Assembly (NCBI RefSeq): GCF_018399035.1
Contig: NZ_CP073760.1
Coordinates: 3,910,001 to 3,974,000 of the forward strand
Length of the DNA: 64,000 bases
Source: Thiocapsa sp.
GTDB taxonomy: Bacteria > Pseudomonadota > Gammaproteobacteria > Chromatiales > Chromatiaceae
Reading direction: 5' to 3'
Shown: positions 9,649-20,531 of the stretch, one piece after another
Layout: the number at the start of each line of letters is the position of its first letter
Numbering within the stretch: position 1 is the first letter of the stretch
Translations under genes and position numbers: made by a program
The notes under the pieces: generated by a model
Seen by the model: the letters and a program-made list of their open reading frames with translations, nothing else
The model's database searches: none
What the model was told of the DNA's origin: nothing

Positions 9649-10548
9649 TCAGTGCCTCGGATACACCCAGCCGGCGATTCGACCACCGTCGGCACTGGAG
9701 CGGCTGCTCGGCTCGACATCCAGCAGCGTGAAGCGGCCATTGATCTCGAACATCTGGATGCGCCGCGCGAAGGCCTGCGGATTCTGCCAAGGCCGGTTGT
9801 CGTAGTTCTCCTCGGCCAGCGCGACCAGGCCTTGCTCGCGATCCACCTCGACGACCACGGCGACGTGTCCGGCGCGCCATTCCGTATCCTCGCGGTCGGC
9901 GAGATAGACCACCAGGTCGCCGCGCTCGGGCGGGCGGCGCGCGGTTCCGTTGAGCGAGCGCCCCAGCGGCACGATCGCGCCGGTGCGCGGATCGGTTGCC
10001 TCGGTCAGGTAGAGGATGTCGTGGGCCGTGTCGACGTCGCCGAAGGTCAGGGAGCGGTTCTTCATCCACCAGAGCCGCGCATATCCGACACATTGGTAGG
10101 TGATGCCGACGTACTGCTTCGGGCTGTCGGGCGGCGAATCCCGCGACACGGCGATCTCGCCGCTCTGCAGGTCAAGGAAGCTTCGCTCGGGCTGCACGCA
10201 GGTCGAGACACAATTCGAGCGGGCCGCGGCGCCGTCGGCGACCCCGAGCACCTGGCCGAAGGGCGTCGCGCATGGGCCCTCGCAGGCACGGCGGCTCTCG
10301 GCGATCAGGCGTGGCCATTCGAGGGGGCCGATGGCCGGCGGCGGTGGCGGCAGACCGGCGCCGTCGGTGCGCGGAAGCTCGGGCAGGGTCGGCGGGGCAT
10401 CAGCCGACAGATGTCCGATCGCGAGTGCGAGCAGCAGGAGCGCGGCGATCGGCCCGACGCGCGCGAAGGCGCCGGGGCATCGGAATGCGGGTTTTCCGTC
10501 GGGAGTCATCGCGTCATCGCCGTAAGCTGAAAATTGAGGCTCCGACAT
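9649..10548 (-). CDS. Exported CHAP-domain amidase-like protein
   Basis: The 299-residue protein has an N-terminal membrane anchor or signal segment (VGPIAALLLLALAIGHL) and a proline-rich linker. A C-terminal CHAP domain follows, with its Cys in QYVGITYQCVGYARLWW, its His in GHVAVVVEV and a third polar residue in LALAEENYDN. CHAP enzymes cut peptidoglycan cross-bridges or glutathionylspermidine-type amides; the substrate here is unknown. The start was set at the ATG for MSEPQFSAYG; MTPDGKPAF at 10509 is a possible alternative. Confidence 0.78.
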   Translation of the reverse strand: MSEPQFSAYGDDAMTPDGKPAFRCPGAFARVGPIAALLLLALAIGHLSADAPPTLPELPRTDGAGLPPPPPAIGPLEWPRLIAESRRACEGPCATPFGQVLGVADGAAARSNCVSTCVQPERSFLDLQSGEIAVSRDSPPDSPKQYVGITYQCVGYARLWWMKNRSLTFGDVDTAHDILYLTEATDPRTGAIVPLGRSLNGTARRPPERGDLVVYLADREDTEWRAGHVAVVVEVDREQGLVALAEENYDNRPWQNPQAFARRIQMFEINGRFTLLDVEPSSRSSADGGRIAGWVYPRH

Positions 10549-10690
10549 CCACCGCCATTCGTACAATCTTCGCCATGACAAACCGCAGCGGGGTCAGAGC
10601 TATTCCGGAAAATGATCGTGCGTGTTGATTTGGCCCCAGTCGCTCGGTGCACCCCAATAGCCGCGCCCGCCGCAGTAGAGCCGGCCGTTC

Positions 10691-10882
10691 TAAACCGCGC
10701 CCAGAGCGAGATGCTCGCTTTCGAGTGGGCTCGACGTTTGGTGCATCCACGGCCCTTAGCGGGGACGCGGTTTAAAATAATATATTTTTTAATATCTTAA
10801 ACCGCGCCGACTCCAGCGGTCGTCAAAACTGCCGGGGCCGATCCCATCCAAAAACATCGCATACCGCACAGGGCGCGGTTTA
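10691..10882 (+). repeat. Compound dyad element, A-spacer-B orientation (copy 1, 192 bp)
   Basis: Unit A (10691-10774) and unit B (10798-10882) each start TAAACCGCG and end CGCGGTTTA, joined by a 23-bp AT spacer. Both ends carry TA. The right end supplies the TAA stop of a candidate small ORF on the minus strand. Confidence 0.9.
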
Positions 10883-11014
10883 ATCGTCGTCGTCCCACAT
10901 GATAGCGGCCGTGAGGAGGCCTCCGCCCATGGCGCCCACTCCGAAGCCAATCAGGCTGTCGCCGCTGATACCGCTCGAAGAGGACGCCGCCATCCTGCTC
11001 ATCAGGGCGCCCAT
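10880..11014 (-). CDS. Candidate small glycine-rich membrane protein (44 aa)
   Basis: An ATG at 11014 opens a 44-codon frame that overlaps the end of the HAD gene by 13 bp. It encodes a Ser-rich N-terminus, a glycine-rich hydrophobic helix (GFGVGAMGGGLLTAAIMW) and four aspartates. The stop TAA is the terminal TAA of repeat copy 1. The glycine-zipper look and the coupling to the HAD gene make it plausible, but no homologue is recognised and chance is possible. Confidence 0.35.
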   Translation of the reverse strand: MGALMSRMAASSSSGISGDSLIGFGVGAMGGGLLTAAIMWDDDD

Positions 11015-11988
11015 GAGAATACCCGGGACCAGGCGTCCTTCGTAGACACGACAACCCAGTTGTTCTCGGGGGCAAGGTCCAGCGCCTTGTCGAGCTTGCC
11101 GATGTGGCTCTCCCTGTCGTAAGCGTACTCCCGTTCAGCGTCGTCGTGATGGAGGATCAGCCCGAGTCTCGGGCCGGGCCCCGCGGTGGTCCACTGCAGC
11201 ATCTGCAGATCGCCGTCCGAGTTGCCGAAGGCGAGGATCGGTCGGCGACCGATGTGGCGCTGGATGCCTACCGGCTTGCCGGCTTTGTCGTCGATGAAGG
11301 CGATCTCGGACTCGCGCACGATGACCGGCTTGCCGTCTTGAAGCTCGAAACGAAGCGCGATCTGAGAGCCGATCACCTGCTCCGGCGGGATTCCGTAGAC
11401 CGACTCGGCCCAAGGGCGCACGAAGTCCGCCCCGCCTCCGGAGACGATGAAGGTCTTGAACGCGTTGGCACGCAGATAGGCGAGAAGCTCGATCATGGGC
11501 TCGTAGACCAGCTCGGTATAGGGCCTTGCGAAGCGCGGGTGCTGCGCGGCGCCGAGCCAATCGCTCACGATCATCTCGAACCGATCGCTGGTCATCCCTG
11601 AATGAGTCGCCATCAACAGCTGCATGAGCCCCTCCATTCCGGCGTCGCCGAGGACGTTCATGTTCCCTTCCAATGCAGCTCTGAACGGCTGCTCGTCCTG
11701 CCATTCGGGGTGCTCCGGCGCGAGCTCCTCGATCCGGTCCAGGACAAACGCGAGCTGGGTATAGATGGGCTGCTCCACCCAAAGGGTGCCGTCATTATCG
11801 AAGACGGCGATGCGCTGGGCAGGGGGAACGAAGTTCGGCCCGTCGGCGCCGGTGACACCGGTCACGAACGCGGTAATGGATTCCTTGGCCGGACCATCCT
11901 TCCAAGACGGCAGTGGATCGGACTCCGCCGAAACCGTCGCGATCCAACCGATCAGCAGGATCGCCGGGATGGTCGTCTTATACCGCAT
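11002..11988 (-). CDS. Exported HAD-superfamily phosphatase
   Basis: The start at 11988 gives a signal peptide (MRYKTTIPAILLIGWIATVSA) and a 328-residue protein; longer upstream starts lack this and run into the neighbouring leader. HAD motif I is AVFDNDGTLW near residue 70, motif II FIVSGGGADFV, and the C-terminal acidic motif lies in LAFGNSDGDLQML. The family hydrolyses phosphoesters in the periplasm; the substrate is not known. It follows the outer-membrane protein gene in the same direction and probably shares a transcript with it. Confidence 0.85.
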   Translation of the reverse strand: MRYKTTIPAILLIGWIATVSAESDPLPSWKDGPAKESITAFVTGVTGADGPNFVPPAQRIAVFDNDGTLWVEQPIYTQLAFVLDRIEELAPEHPEWQDEQPFRAALEGNMNVLGDAGMEGLMQLLMATHSGMTSDRFEMIVSDWLGAAQHPRFARPYTELVYEPMIELLAYLRANAFKTFIVSGGGADFVRPWAESVYGIPPEQVIGSQIALRFELQDGKPVIVRESEIAFIDDKAGKPVGIQRHIGRRPILAFGNSDGDLQMLQWTTAGPGPRLGLILHHDDAEREYAYDRESHIGKLDKALDLAPENNWVVVSTKDAWSRVFSWAP

Positions 11989-12073
11989 GTTGTCGGCTCC
12001 GAATGATTGGGTGAAAACCAGGCGATCAGGCGCGTACGAATGCGCATGAACCGGAAAGAGTGTCGTCCGAGCT

Positions 12074-12862
12074 TCAGAACCTCCAGGTTCCGCCCAGCAG
12101 GGGCCCACTGAAAGCAATGTTGTCCAACGCGGCATCGGAGCCGAATTCCCAGCCAATATGGCGATACAGCAGGGTGACGTCTCCCCAGTCAAAGGCGTAG
12201 CCTAGACCGCCCGCGGCCTGCCAGGTCAAATCGGACTCTCCGGCGCCGACGTCGAGGTTATACTGCAAATACCAAGGTCCATCCAGGATCGCTCGGCCCT
12301 TGACGCCTAGGACCGTATCCCAACTCACCTGCGTGGCCACGATCTCTCGCGTTACCGCGTATTGAGCGGCGGCAAGGTCCAGGTCAAAGTCGAGCGCCAG
12401 ATCCAGGTAGCGCGCACCAAGAAGCACGTCGAGGCTCGCGCGTTCGTTGCGCAAAAGAGTGAAGGCACCGGTCAGGTTGAGCACCCATCCTGTGGTCGCG
12501 ACGCTCGCCGCGACATTCACGTTTCCCGTCGCACCCGCCGCCACCCGGACAGGGACCTCTCCGCTCTCGTTTGCACCAACGTCGAGGTAGACCACATCCG
12601 CCACGAAGGACCAGCGATCGCGACGCGCCTCGAAGGCGCCCATAAAGGCCATGTCGAGATTGCTGATCAGGGTGTCGAAGCCGACATCGACCTTTGCTCC
12701 GCCGGCCGTGTCGCCCTGAATGCCCGCGCCCCAGAGGTATAGTGTCGCCCCATAGCGCCAATCACCCGGCGCTTCGCCAGCGACACTCCGAAGCGGCGCA
12801 ACCGAGAGAACGGCCGCCACGAAAAGCGTCGACGAGAGATGGGCGTCGATGCGTCTGATCAT
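12074..12862 (-). CDS. Outer-membrane beta-barrel protein
   Basis: The 262-residue product has a signal peptide (cut near SVAGEAP) and alternating polar/hydrophobic strands, and it ends in an aromatic residue (GGTWRF) as barrel proteins recognised by BamA do. Text such as WRYGATLYLWGAGIQGD and YRHIGWEFGSD is typical of this uncharacterised barrel group. ATG 12862 was chosen because GGGAGG lies 4 bp upstream; the longer frame from 12883 would include that ribosome site. The gene sits between sulfatase and HAD phosphatase genes, so the three may act together in sulfate-ester or phosphate-ester use (inference). Confidence 0.8.
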   Translation of the reverse strand: MIRRIDAHLSSTLFVAAVLSVAPLRSVAGEAPGDWRYGATLYLWGAGIQGDTAGGAKVDVGFDTLISNLDMAFMGAFEARRDRWSFVADVVYLDVGANESGEVPVRVAAGATGNVNVAASVATTGWVLNLTGAFTLLRNERASLDVLLGARYLDLALDFDLDLAAAQYAVTREIVATQVSWDTVLGVKGRAILDGPWYLQYNLDVGAGESDLTWQAAGGLGYAFDWGDVTLLYRHIGWEFGSDAALDNIAFSGPLLGGTWRF

Positions 12863-13271
12863 AGTCCTCCCTTTTTTGCGCACAAGAAGCTGAATACGGA
12901 TGCCCGGTAGTGAGTGATTTGCGGCGACGGGCCGGAATTAAAAAACCTGCGGCGGATCCTATGCCAAATAGGCACTTGAACAACCCGAAAAAGGGGCTTT
13001 ACCTACACCCATTATTCGATGGCGGTCCCGAATAGGAAACATTCAAGAATTCGGTGTCATTGATATCCCGATCGGCAAGAGGCTTGATCACATCGCGGTG
13101 ACCCACAGCTTCGGTGAGCGTCCGACCAACGTGTCCGGAGCGGCGATCGGGTCCACCGCGTGAAGCCCGCATGTTTATTTCTCTGATCGAGGCACAAGGC
13201 AGGATAAGGACGAGGCGCCTCGGCGCCCCGCCCCGTCTTCACTCGATAGCACATCGGCGACCAAGGGCGCT
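12863..13271. other. Intergenic region between sulfatase and barrel genes
   Basis: This region holds the leader of the barrel gene on the minus strand. A short + strand frame (about 13022-13163, ending ...VSGAAIGSTA) has coding-like composition but no recognisable family and no good start; I do not call it a gene. Confidence 0.45.
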
Positions 13272-14900
13272 TTAGTTGCCGGGCCGGGTCAGTGCCTCGA
13301 GCTTCTTCAGCGATTCCATCGCCCCTGCCTTCTCCAGGGTCTGGTAGCCGATATTGCCTGCGGAGAGACTGGAACCCGCCTGGAACGGGTAATCCGGGAT
13401 GGTCATGAAGAAGTTTTTGATGACCTCCTGCATCGGAACCATGACCCACATGTTGTCGACGTACCAGCGCACATACATCAAGGAGTGATGCGGCATCATC
13501 TCGTAGGGATCTTCATGAAGGTTTACGATCAAGGGCCAATTGGTGGCTTGACGAACCCCGAGCGCGATGTTGCCGTCGACACCCGCAAAGTTGACCTTCC
13601 AGGGACCGTAGCGGACGGCATTCAGCTCGCCGCCTTGGCCGAAGTAAAGAAACGACTTGCGCGGACTTTCCTCGGTCTCGCCCTTGAAGAACGGCAGGAA
13701 GTTGTGGCCGTCGAGGTGGACACGCCATTCCTTGCCGTTTGCCGAATACCCCTGCTTCATCTGGTCCACCAGGTCCGGCTCGCCGACCGCTGCCATCAGG
13801 GTCGGGATCCAGTCCTCGTGGGACATCAACTCATTGTACTTAGTACCGGGTTTGACAGTACCGGGCCAGCGAACCATGGCGGGGACCCGCATACCGCCTT
13901 CCCACGTCGTACCCTTCTCCCCGTAAAACGGCGTGATGCCGCCGTCGGGCCAGGTCACCGTCTCGGCGCCATTGTCGGTCGAGTAGATCACGATCGTATT
14001 GTCCAGTACGCCCAGGTCTTCGAGCTTCTTCAGGATCTGACCCACATGGTCGTCGTGCTCGACCATACCGTCGGGATAGATGCCCACGCCCGTCCTTCCC
14101 TCGGATTCGGGCTTCAGGCGGGTCCAGACGTGCATGCGGGTGGTGGTGATCCAGGTAAAGAACGGCTTGTCGTCCGCGTGGGCGCGATCGATGAAATCCA
14201 GCGCCTTGCCGACGATGACATCGTCGGCGGTTTCCATGCGCTTGCGGGTCAGCGGGCCGGTGTCTTCGATCCGGCCATCGGCAAACGAGTGGATGACGCC
14301 GCGCGGCCCGAACCGCTTATGGAACTCGGGATCCTTCGGATAGTGGTAAGTCTCGGGCTCCTCTTCGGCATTGAGATGGTAGAGGTTGCCGTAGAACTCG
14401 TCGAAGCCGTGCACGGTCGGCAGGTGCTTATCACGGTCGCCGAGGTGGTTCTTGCCGAACTGACCGGTCGCGTACCCCTTGTCCTTCAGGAGGTCTCCGA
14501 GGGTTGGCGCCCAGTCCGGGATCCCGTGCTCGGAGCCGGGCATCCCGATGGTGAGGAGGCCCGTACGAAAGGGGTTCTGACCGAGGATGAAGGCGGCACG
14601 CCCGGCCGTGCAGCTCTGCTGCGCGTAGTAGTGCGTAAACATCCCGCCTTCGCCGGCGATCCGGTCGATGTTGGGCGTTTCGTAGCCCATGACGCCGTGG
14701 TTGTAGGCGCTGATATTGTGCACACCGATGTCGTCGCCCCAGATGACGACAACGTTGGGCTTCGCCGCATCCGCCGCGGAGGCCGGCACGACCAGGGTCA
14801 GGCTGCCGCCGAGGGTGAGAAGGACCAGCCCCAGGGATGCGCCAAAGCGACCAAGGGGACGACCGCCGCGACGGTCTTGTTCTTTGAATATCAGCTGCAT
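13272..14900 (-). CDS. Periplasmic sulfatase (arylsulfatase family)
   Basis: The 542-residue protein has a signal peptide ending ...VPASAADA and the alkaline-phosphatase-fold sulfatase domain. The metal site starts at NVVVIWGDDIGVHN. The active-site signature is SCTAGRAAF, a C-x-A-x-R form in which the Cys becomes formylglycine (classic form C-x-P-S-R). FGKNHLGDRD and STDNGAE supply further metal and substrate residues. It cleaves sulfate esters in the periplasm; the substrate is unknown. AGGAGA lies upstream of the ATG. A formylglycine-generating enzyme is not in the window. Confidence 0.9.
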   Translation of the reverse strand: MQLIFKEQDRRGGRPLGRFGASLGLVLLTLGGSLTLVVPASAADAAKPNVVVIWGDDIGVHNISAYNHGVMGYETPNIDRIAGEGGMFTHYYAQQSCTAGRAAFILGQNPFRTGLLTIGMPGSEHGIPDWAPTLGDLLKDKGYATGQFGKNHLGDRDKHLPTVHGFDEFYGNLYHLNAEEEPETYHYPKDPEFHKRFGPRGVIHSFADGRIEDTGPLTRKRMETADDVIVGKALDFIDRAHADDKPFFTWITTTRMHVWTRLKPESEGRTGVGIYPDGMVEHDDHVGQILKKLEDLGVLDNTIVIYSTDNGAETVTWPDGGITPFYGEKGTTWEGGMRVPAMVRWPGTVKPGTKYNELMSHEDWIPTLMAAVGEPDLVDQMKQGYSANGKEWRVHLDGHNFLPFFKGETEESPRKSFLYFGQGGELNAVRYGPWKVNFAGVDGNIALGVRQATNWPLIVNLHEDPYEMMPHHSLMYVRWYVDNMWVMVPMQEVIKNFFMTIPDYPFQAGSSLSAGNIGYQTLEKAGAMESLKKLEALTRPGN

Positions 14901-14946
14901 CGCTCTTCAAGTCTCCTCAAAACCAGTCGTTGTTTTCTCTGATCTC

Positions 14947-15291
14947 TTACAAGATCCTGTTTTGATCTTCATCATGACCGGCCGGATCCGCCGGTTCACC
15001 GAGCAACAGCGTAAGGTAGGGTGAGCAATTTACGAGGCGTGCGCCTCGCGCCGCAGCCCGTCTCAAGGCGCCCAGTGCCGACGCGTCCGCTTGGCGCAGA
15101 TCACCGAGATCCAAGGTCAGCCCCGCCGACGGCTCGCCGCAAACGCGCTCCAGCTCTGCGATACCGTCGGCCTGCAGCCAGCCGTCGACCTTCACGAGGC
15201 TTCCTCCGGGGGTATCCAGACGTGTTATCCGAAAGGTCACGGAGTGCTCTGAAACAGAATCCGGGCCAATCCTGAGACGATTACTCGACAT
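14947..15291 (-). CDS. STAS-domain (anti-sigma antagonist-like) protein
   Basis: The 114-residue protein carries a single STAS-like domain: LVKVDGWLQADGIAELERV, LTLDLGDLRQADASALGALR and a C-terminal helix. In typical SpoIIAA-like proteins a Ser is phosphorylated in the DxSG region; here the motif is DASALG. The frame extends upstream to 15681 but would overlap the divergent regulator gene, so ATG 15291 was chosen. It lies 46 bp upstream of the sulfatase and may be co-transcribed with it. Confidence 0.7.
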   Translation of the reverse strand: MSSNRLRIGPDSVSEHSVTFRITRLDTPGGSLVKVDGWLQADGIAELERVCGEPSAGLTLDLGDLRQADASALGALRRAAARGARLVNCSPYLTLLLGEPADPAGHDEDQNRIL

Positions 15292-15484
15292 TCCATCAAG
15301 AGACTGCCGGACTTCGTGATTTCCGGATTTTGACGACCGAGCATTCGGAGACAGAGAGGCTTTTCGTTGCCGAGAGTGACGACATGCAGTGGCATCTCTC
15401 ACGATATCTCGTAACTCTCGAAATGCCGTGATTCGGGGAAATGCGGGTACACTCGCGGCACTTCCGAAGCATTCTTGTTCAGTG

Positions 15485-17154
<1,670 letters not shown>

Positions 17155-17158
<4 letters not shown>

Positions 17159-18039
17159 CCGGCGCGGACCCGATCTTGGACATCGCGATCCCGGCGCTCG
17201 TCTGGCTGCTGATGCTGGTCGTGGGGCTGGAGCTCACCCCGGGTGATTTTCGGCGGGTTTTGGTTTATCCGCGAGCGGTCGCCATCGCCACCTTGGGCCA
17301 GCTTCTGCTGCTTCCCGCATGTGCCGCCCTGCTGATTTGGGCGGCGCGACCGGAGCCCTGGATCGTCTCCGGGATGATCCTGCTTGCCGCGAGTCCGGGC
17401 GGGGCCATCTCCAACCTGTACAGCTATCTGGGCAGGGGCAACGTGGCCCTGTCGGTGACCCTGACCGCCTTGTCCACCCTGCTCGCCTTGGTGACCATGC
17501 CTACGCTGACCGCCGCCGGATTGGTGCTCTTCCTTCAGGAATCGCATCGCCTCGTGATTCCGGCGGGGCGCATGATCGTTCAACTGAGCCTGATGATGCT
17601 CCTTCCCTTGACGCTCGGCATGGCCTTGCGCGCGTGGCGGCCGGCCGGTGTCGCCGCAGTACGTCAACCCTTGCGGCTCTTGAGTCTCGTCGGCCTTGCC
17701 TGCCTGGTGAGCCTCATTCTGATCGACCAGCACGAGGGTTTACCGGCGGCTGTCCGCGCGGCGCTTCCGACTGCCCTGCCCTTCTGTATCATCACGATGG
17801 CGGCAGGCTTCATCGTGGGGTCGCTCGTGCGCCTTCCGAGCGAGGACCGCTTCACGCTGCTGATCGAATTCAGCACCCGCAATCTCGGATTGGTCGCCAT
17901 CATGGGCGCCCTGATCATGGGTCAGGTCAAGCTGGTGCTGTTCGCGACCCTGGTCTTCCTGATCGAGCTGCCCCTCGTCTTGGTCCTGATCGCGATGCGC
18001 TCGCGTTTGGCGGGAGATCGAAACAAGACTCCCGCCTAA
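17155..18039 (+). CDS. Bile acid:sodium symporter family transporter
   Basis: The 294-residue membrane protein has about nine to ten hydrophobic segments and the BASS-family text LAASPGGAISNLYSYLGRGN and EFSTRNLGLVAIMGALI, which bind Na+ and substrate. Substrates of bacterial members range from pantoate to sulfonates and organic acids, so none is assigned. The start is GTG inside the stop of the sigma-54 regulator gene (GTGA), showing coupling. Confidence 0.85.
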
Positions 18040-18222
18040 GGGTCTTGTCTTTTGCGCCCCCTGAGAAGCACGCGGGCCTTGGTCGTCACTCCGGCCATCG
18101 TGGCACGTGGCGCAGAGCGCCACGGGGCATGCGTGACACCGCAGAGCGATGTCCTGTCGGTCGCGGCAAGGGTTGCGGTGATTGTCGTCGGGCGCGTCGA
18201 GACAACTCGCGGAAACGCCCCG

Positions 18223-19089
18223 TCACTCCAGATTTTGAACCTGCTCACGCATCTGCTCGATCAGGACCTTCATCTCGACCGCCTCGCGGGTGACCTCCAC
18301 ATCGGCCGACTTGGAGCCCAGGGTGTTGGCCTCGCGGTTGAGCTCCTGCATGAGAAAATCCAGGCGGCGCCCGACCGGCTCGCGGCGTTTGAGGACATCG
18401 CGCACCTCGGCGACGTGGGCCTCCAGGCGGTCCATCTCTTCGTCCACATCCAGCCGGGCCGCGACCAGGGCCATCTCCTGCTCCAAGCGCGCCGGGTCCA
18501 GCTCGGCGCGCAGCTCGGCGAGTCGATCGGCGAGTCGTCGGCGCACGCTCGTCATCACCTCGGGCATCCGTGCACGCACGCGCACCACGCTCTCCTGAAG
18601 GCGATCGCAGCGATCGACCAGCAGTCGCTCGAGACGCTCGCCCTCGCGCTCGCGGGTCGCCAGCAGAGTTTCGATGGCGGTCTCCAGCAGATCCAGCGCG
18701 GCGGCCGTGACCTCGTCCAGATCGCGGTCCTGCTCTTGGAGCACGCCGGGCCAACGCAGCAGCTCGAAAGGCGAGGGCTCGACGCCGCGACCGATAATGG
18801 CGCCGACCTCCTGCCCCGCAGCCAGAAGCTGCTCGACGAAGGCGCGGTTGACCCGCAGACTTCCGGTGAGTCCGACGGCCGGGACGTAGCGCAGGTTGCA
18901 GTCGAGCTTGCCGCGTTGAACACGGGCGGCCAGGCGGGTGCGCACGCTGGTTTCCAGAGCGCGCAGCTCCTCGGGCAACCGCAGGTGCGGCTCGAGATAG
19001 CGGTGGTTGACGGCCCGCAGCTCCCACGTTAGCTCGCCGAAATCACCGGAGCGCGACTCGCGCGCGAAGGCCGTCATACTTTTGATCAT
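18223..19089 (-). CDS. yicC: YicC/YloC family endoribonuclease
   Basis: The 288-residue protein has the canonical opening MIKSMTAFAR, the N-terminal domain with ELRAVNHRYLEPHLRLP, and the conserved C-terminal DUF1732 region RRLDFLMQELNREANTLGSK. YicC proteins degrade or process small RNAs in E. coli. Length and both domains are complete. It is divergent from the kinase-rph genes, with repeat copy 2 between them. Confidence 0.95.
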   Translation of the reverse strand: MIKSMTAFARESRSGDFGELTWELRAVNHRYLEPHLRLPEELRALETSVRTRLAARVQRGKLDCNLRYVPAVGLTGSLRVNRAFVEQLLAAGQEVGAIIGRGVEPSPFELLRWPGVLQEQDRDLDEVTAAALDLLETAIETLLATREREGERLERLLVDRCDRLQESVVRVRARMPEVMTSVRRRLADRLAELRAELDPARLEQEMALVAARLDVDEEMDRLEAHVAEVRDVLKRREPVGRRLDFLMQELNREANTLGSKSADVEVTREAVEMKVLIEQMREQVQNLE

Positions 19090-19209
19090 GGGGTCGTCCC
19101 TTGGGTGGTGATGTTGTGGTGTGGGGGCTGCGGATGTGAGCGTCGGAGCTCGGGCGCGTCGAGCGGCAGCCAGGACGGGCGCGTACGGCCGCTCGCATGG
19201 ATCCGGACT

Positions 19210-19294
19210 TAAACCGCGCCCAGTGCGGTATGCGATGTTTTTGGATGGGATCGGCCTCGGCGGATGTCACAACCGCTGGAGCCGGCGCGGTTTA
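19210..19294 (-). repeat. Dyad element, single B unit (copy 2, 85 bp)
   Basis: A lone B unit on the minus strand bounded by TAAACCGCGCC and GGCGCGGTTTA, with TA at each end. It lies between the divergent yicC and kinase genes. Confidence 0.9.
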
Positions 19295-19565
19295 GTCTCG
19301 CCATTATCCGGGTCGACCTGCCCGGCGCAACGGCGAAAAGTACGATGTGACGCATGAATCTCGGTCGGAGCGCGGGGGTTCCGAGGGCGCCCTGTTCGGA
19401 GTCTGCCCGGCTCCGTGCGAGCCCGGAGCCGGGAATCGAGAACCCTCGCGCGCCGATCCATTGCCTTGTTTCGCGCGCGGGCGCAGGATTCCGTCCCGAG
19501 CGTTTGACTCGCCCGCAGCCGGCTGCGGGCCGCCGAATCCTGAACGGAGACCGACAGAGACCATC

Positions 19566-20486
19566 ATGGCCGTCGCCCGAGACAGCCTTCCCGCCGGCAC
19601 CCTGCTGGGTCCGTATCGGGTCGTGAAGACCATCGCCCAGGGCGGGTTCAGTCTCATCTACCTCGCCTATGACGAGGACTCGGGCGAGGAGGTCGTCATC
19701 AAGGAATACATGCCCAAGAAGATCGCGCGGCGCGACAGTGCCCGACGCGTGATGGCGAGCGAGCCGCAGCTCGCCGAGAATCTTCATCAGGGGCGCAAAC
19801 TGTTCTTTCAGGAGGCGAAGGCCCTCGCATCCTTGAAGCACCCGTCGATCGTTCGGGTCTTGGATTTCTTTCTCGCCAACGATACCGGCTATCTGGTCAT
19901 GCCCAACGAGCGCGGGCGCAATCTCGGGGCCTATGTTCAGGCGCGGCGCGGCGGTCTCAGCACGACCTTCATCCTCGACGTCTTTGTCCCGATTCTCGAT
20001 GCCCTGTCGCTGCTGCATCGCCGCTCCATGGTCCATCTCGACGTCAAACCCGGCAACATCCATCTGCGGCACGGCAACCGACCCATGCTGCTCGACCTCG
20101 GCGCCGTTCACCCCTTGACGAAGGGACGCACACGCGGCGGACAGGTCATCACCTCCGGCTATTCCCCGATCGAGCAATACATGCGCGACGGTCACATCGG
20201 GCCCTGGACCGATGTCTACGCGGTCGGGGCCAGCATCCGCGCCTGCATGGAAGGACGCACGCCGCCCCCCGCACCCGAGCGTCAGAAGGAAGACACCCTG
20301 ATTCCGGCCACGGTGGAGATGAAAACCCGGTATCCTTCCTCCTTGCTCAGGCTGGTCGATTGGTCGATGTCGATGGAGATCGGCGACCGTCCACAGGATG
20401 CCGGAGAGCTCCTTGCGGCGGTCCTCGAAGGGGTGGGCCGGAGTCCGGAGATGGGTTCGGGCACGCCGCCGAGCGAACCCGAATGA
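19566..20486 (+). CDS. Serine/threonine protein kinase
   Basis: The 306-residue Hanks-type kinase has a Gly loop LGPYRVVKTIAQGGFSLIYL, catalytic Lys in EEVVIKEYMPKK, catalytic loop HLDVKPGNIHL and DLG in place of DFG (LLDLGAVHPL). There is no transmembrane or sensor domain after the kinase core, so it is cytoplasmic. ATG 19566 begins just before the kinase fold. It lies 45 bp upstream of rph, next to divergent yicC, as in many gammaproteobacteria; the target is unknown. Confidence 0.9.
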   Translation: MAVARDSLPAGTLLGPYRVVKTIAQGGFSLIYLAYDEDSGEEVVIKEYMPKKIARRDSARRVMASEPQLAENLHQGRKLFFQEAKALASLKHPSIVRVLDFFLANDTGYLVMPNERGRNLGAYVQARRGGLSTTFILDVFVPILDALSLLHRRSMVHLDVKPGNIHLRHGNRPMLLDLGAVHPLTKGRTRGGQVITSGYSPIEQYMRDGHIGPWTDVYAVGASIRACMEGRTPPPAPERQKEDTLIPATVEMKTRYPSSLLRLVDWSMSMEIGDRPQDAGELLAAVLEGVGRSPEMGSGTPPSEPE

Positions 20487-20531
20487 TCCCGCCGCACCAA
20501 CCCCCTTCTGGTTTCGAGATCGAGCATCGCC

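Noticed and set aside
13022..13163. Short + strand frame ending VSGAAIGSTA
   Set aside because: It has no convincing start, no recognised family and lies in a leader region; kept only as a note on the intergenic stretch.
18085..18123. CATCH motif suggesting a cytochrome c remnant on the minus strand
   Set aside because: A single CxxCH in a short high-GC frame with no signal peptide or flanking family text is expected by chance.
18052..19032. 326-codon + strand frame
   Set aside because: It is opposite yicC, which has clear family motifs; the + strand text has none.
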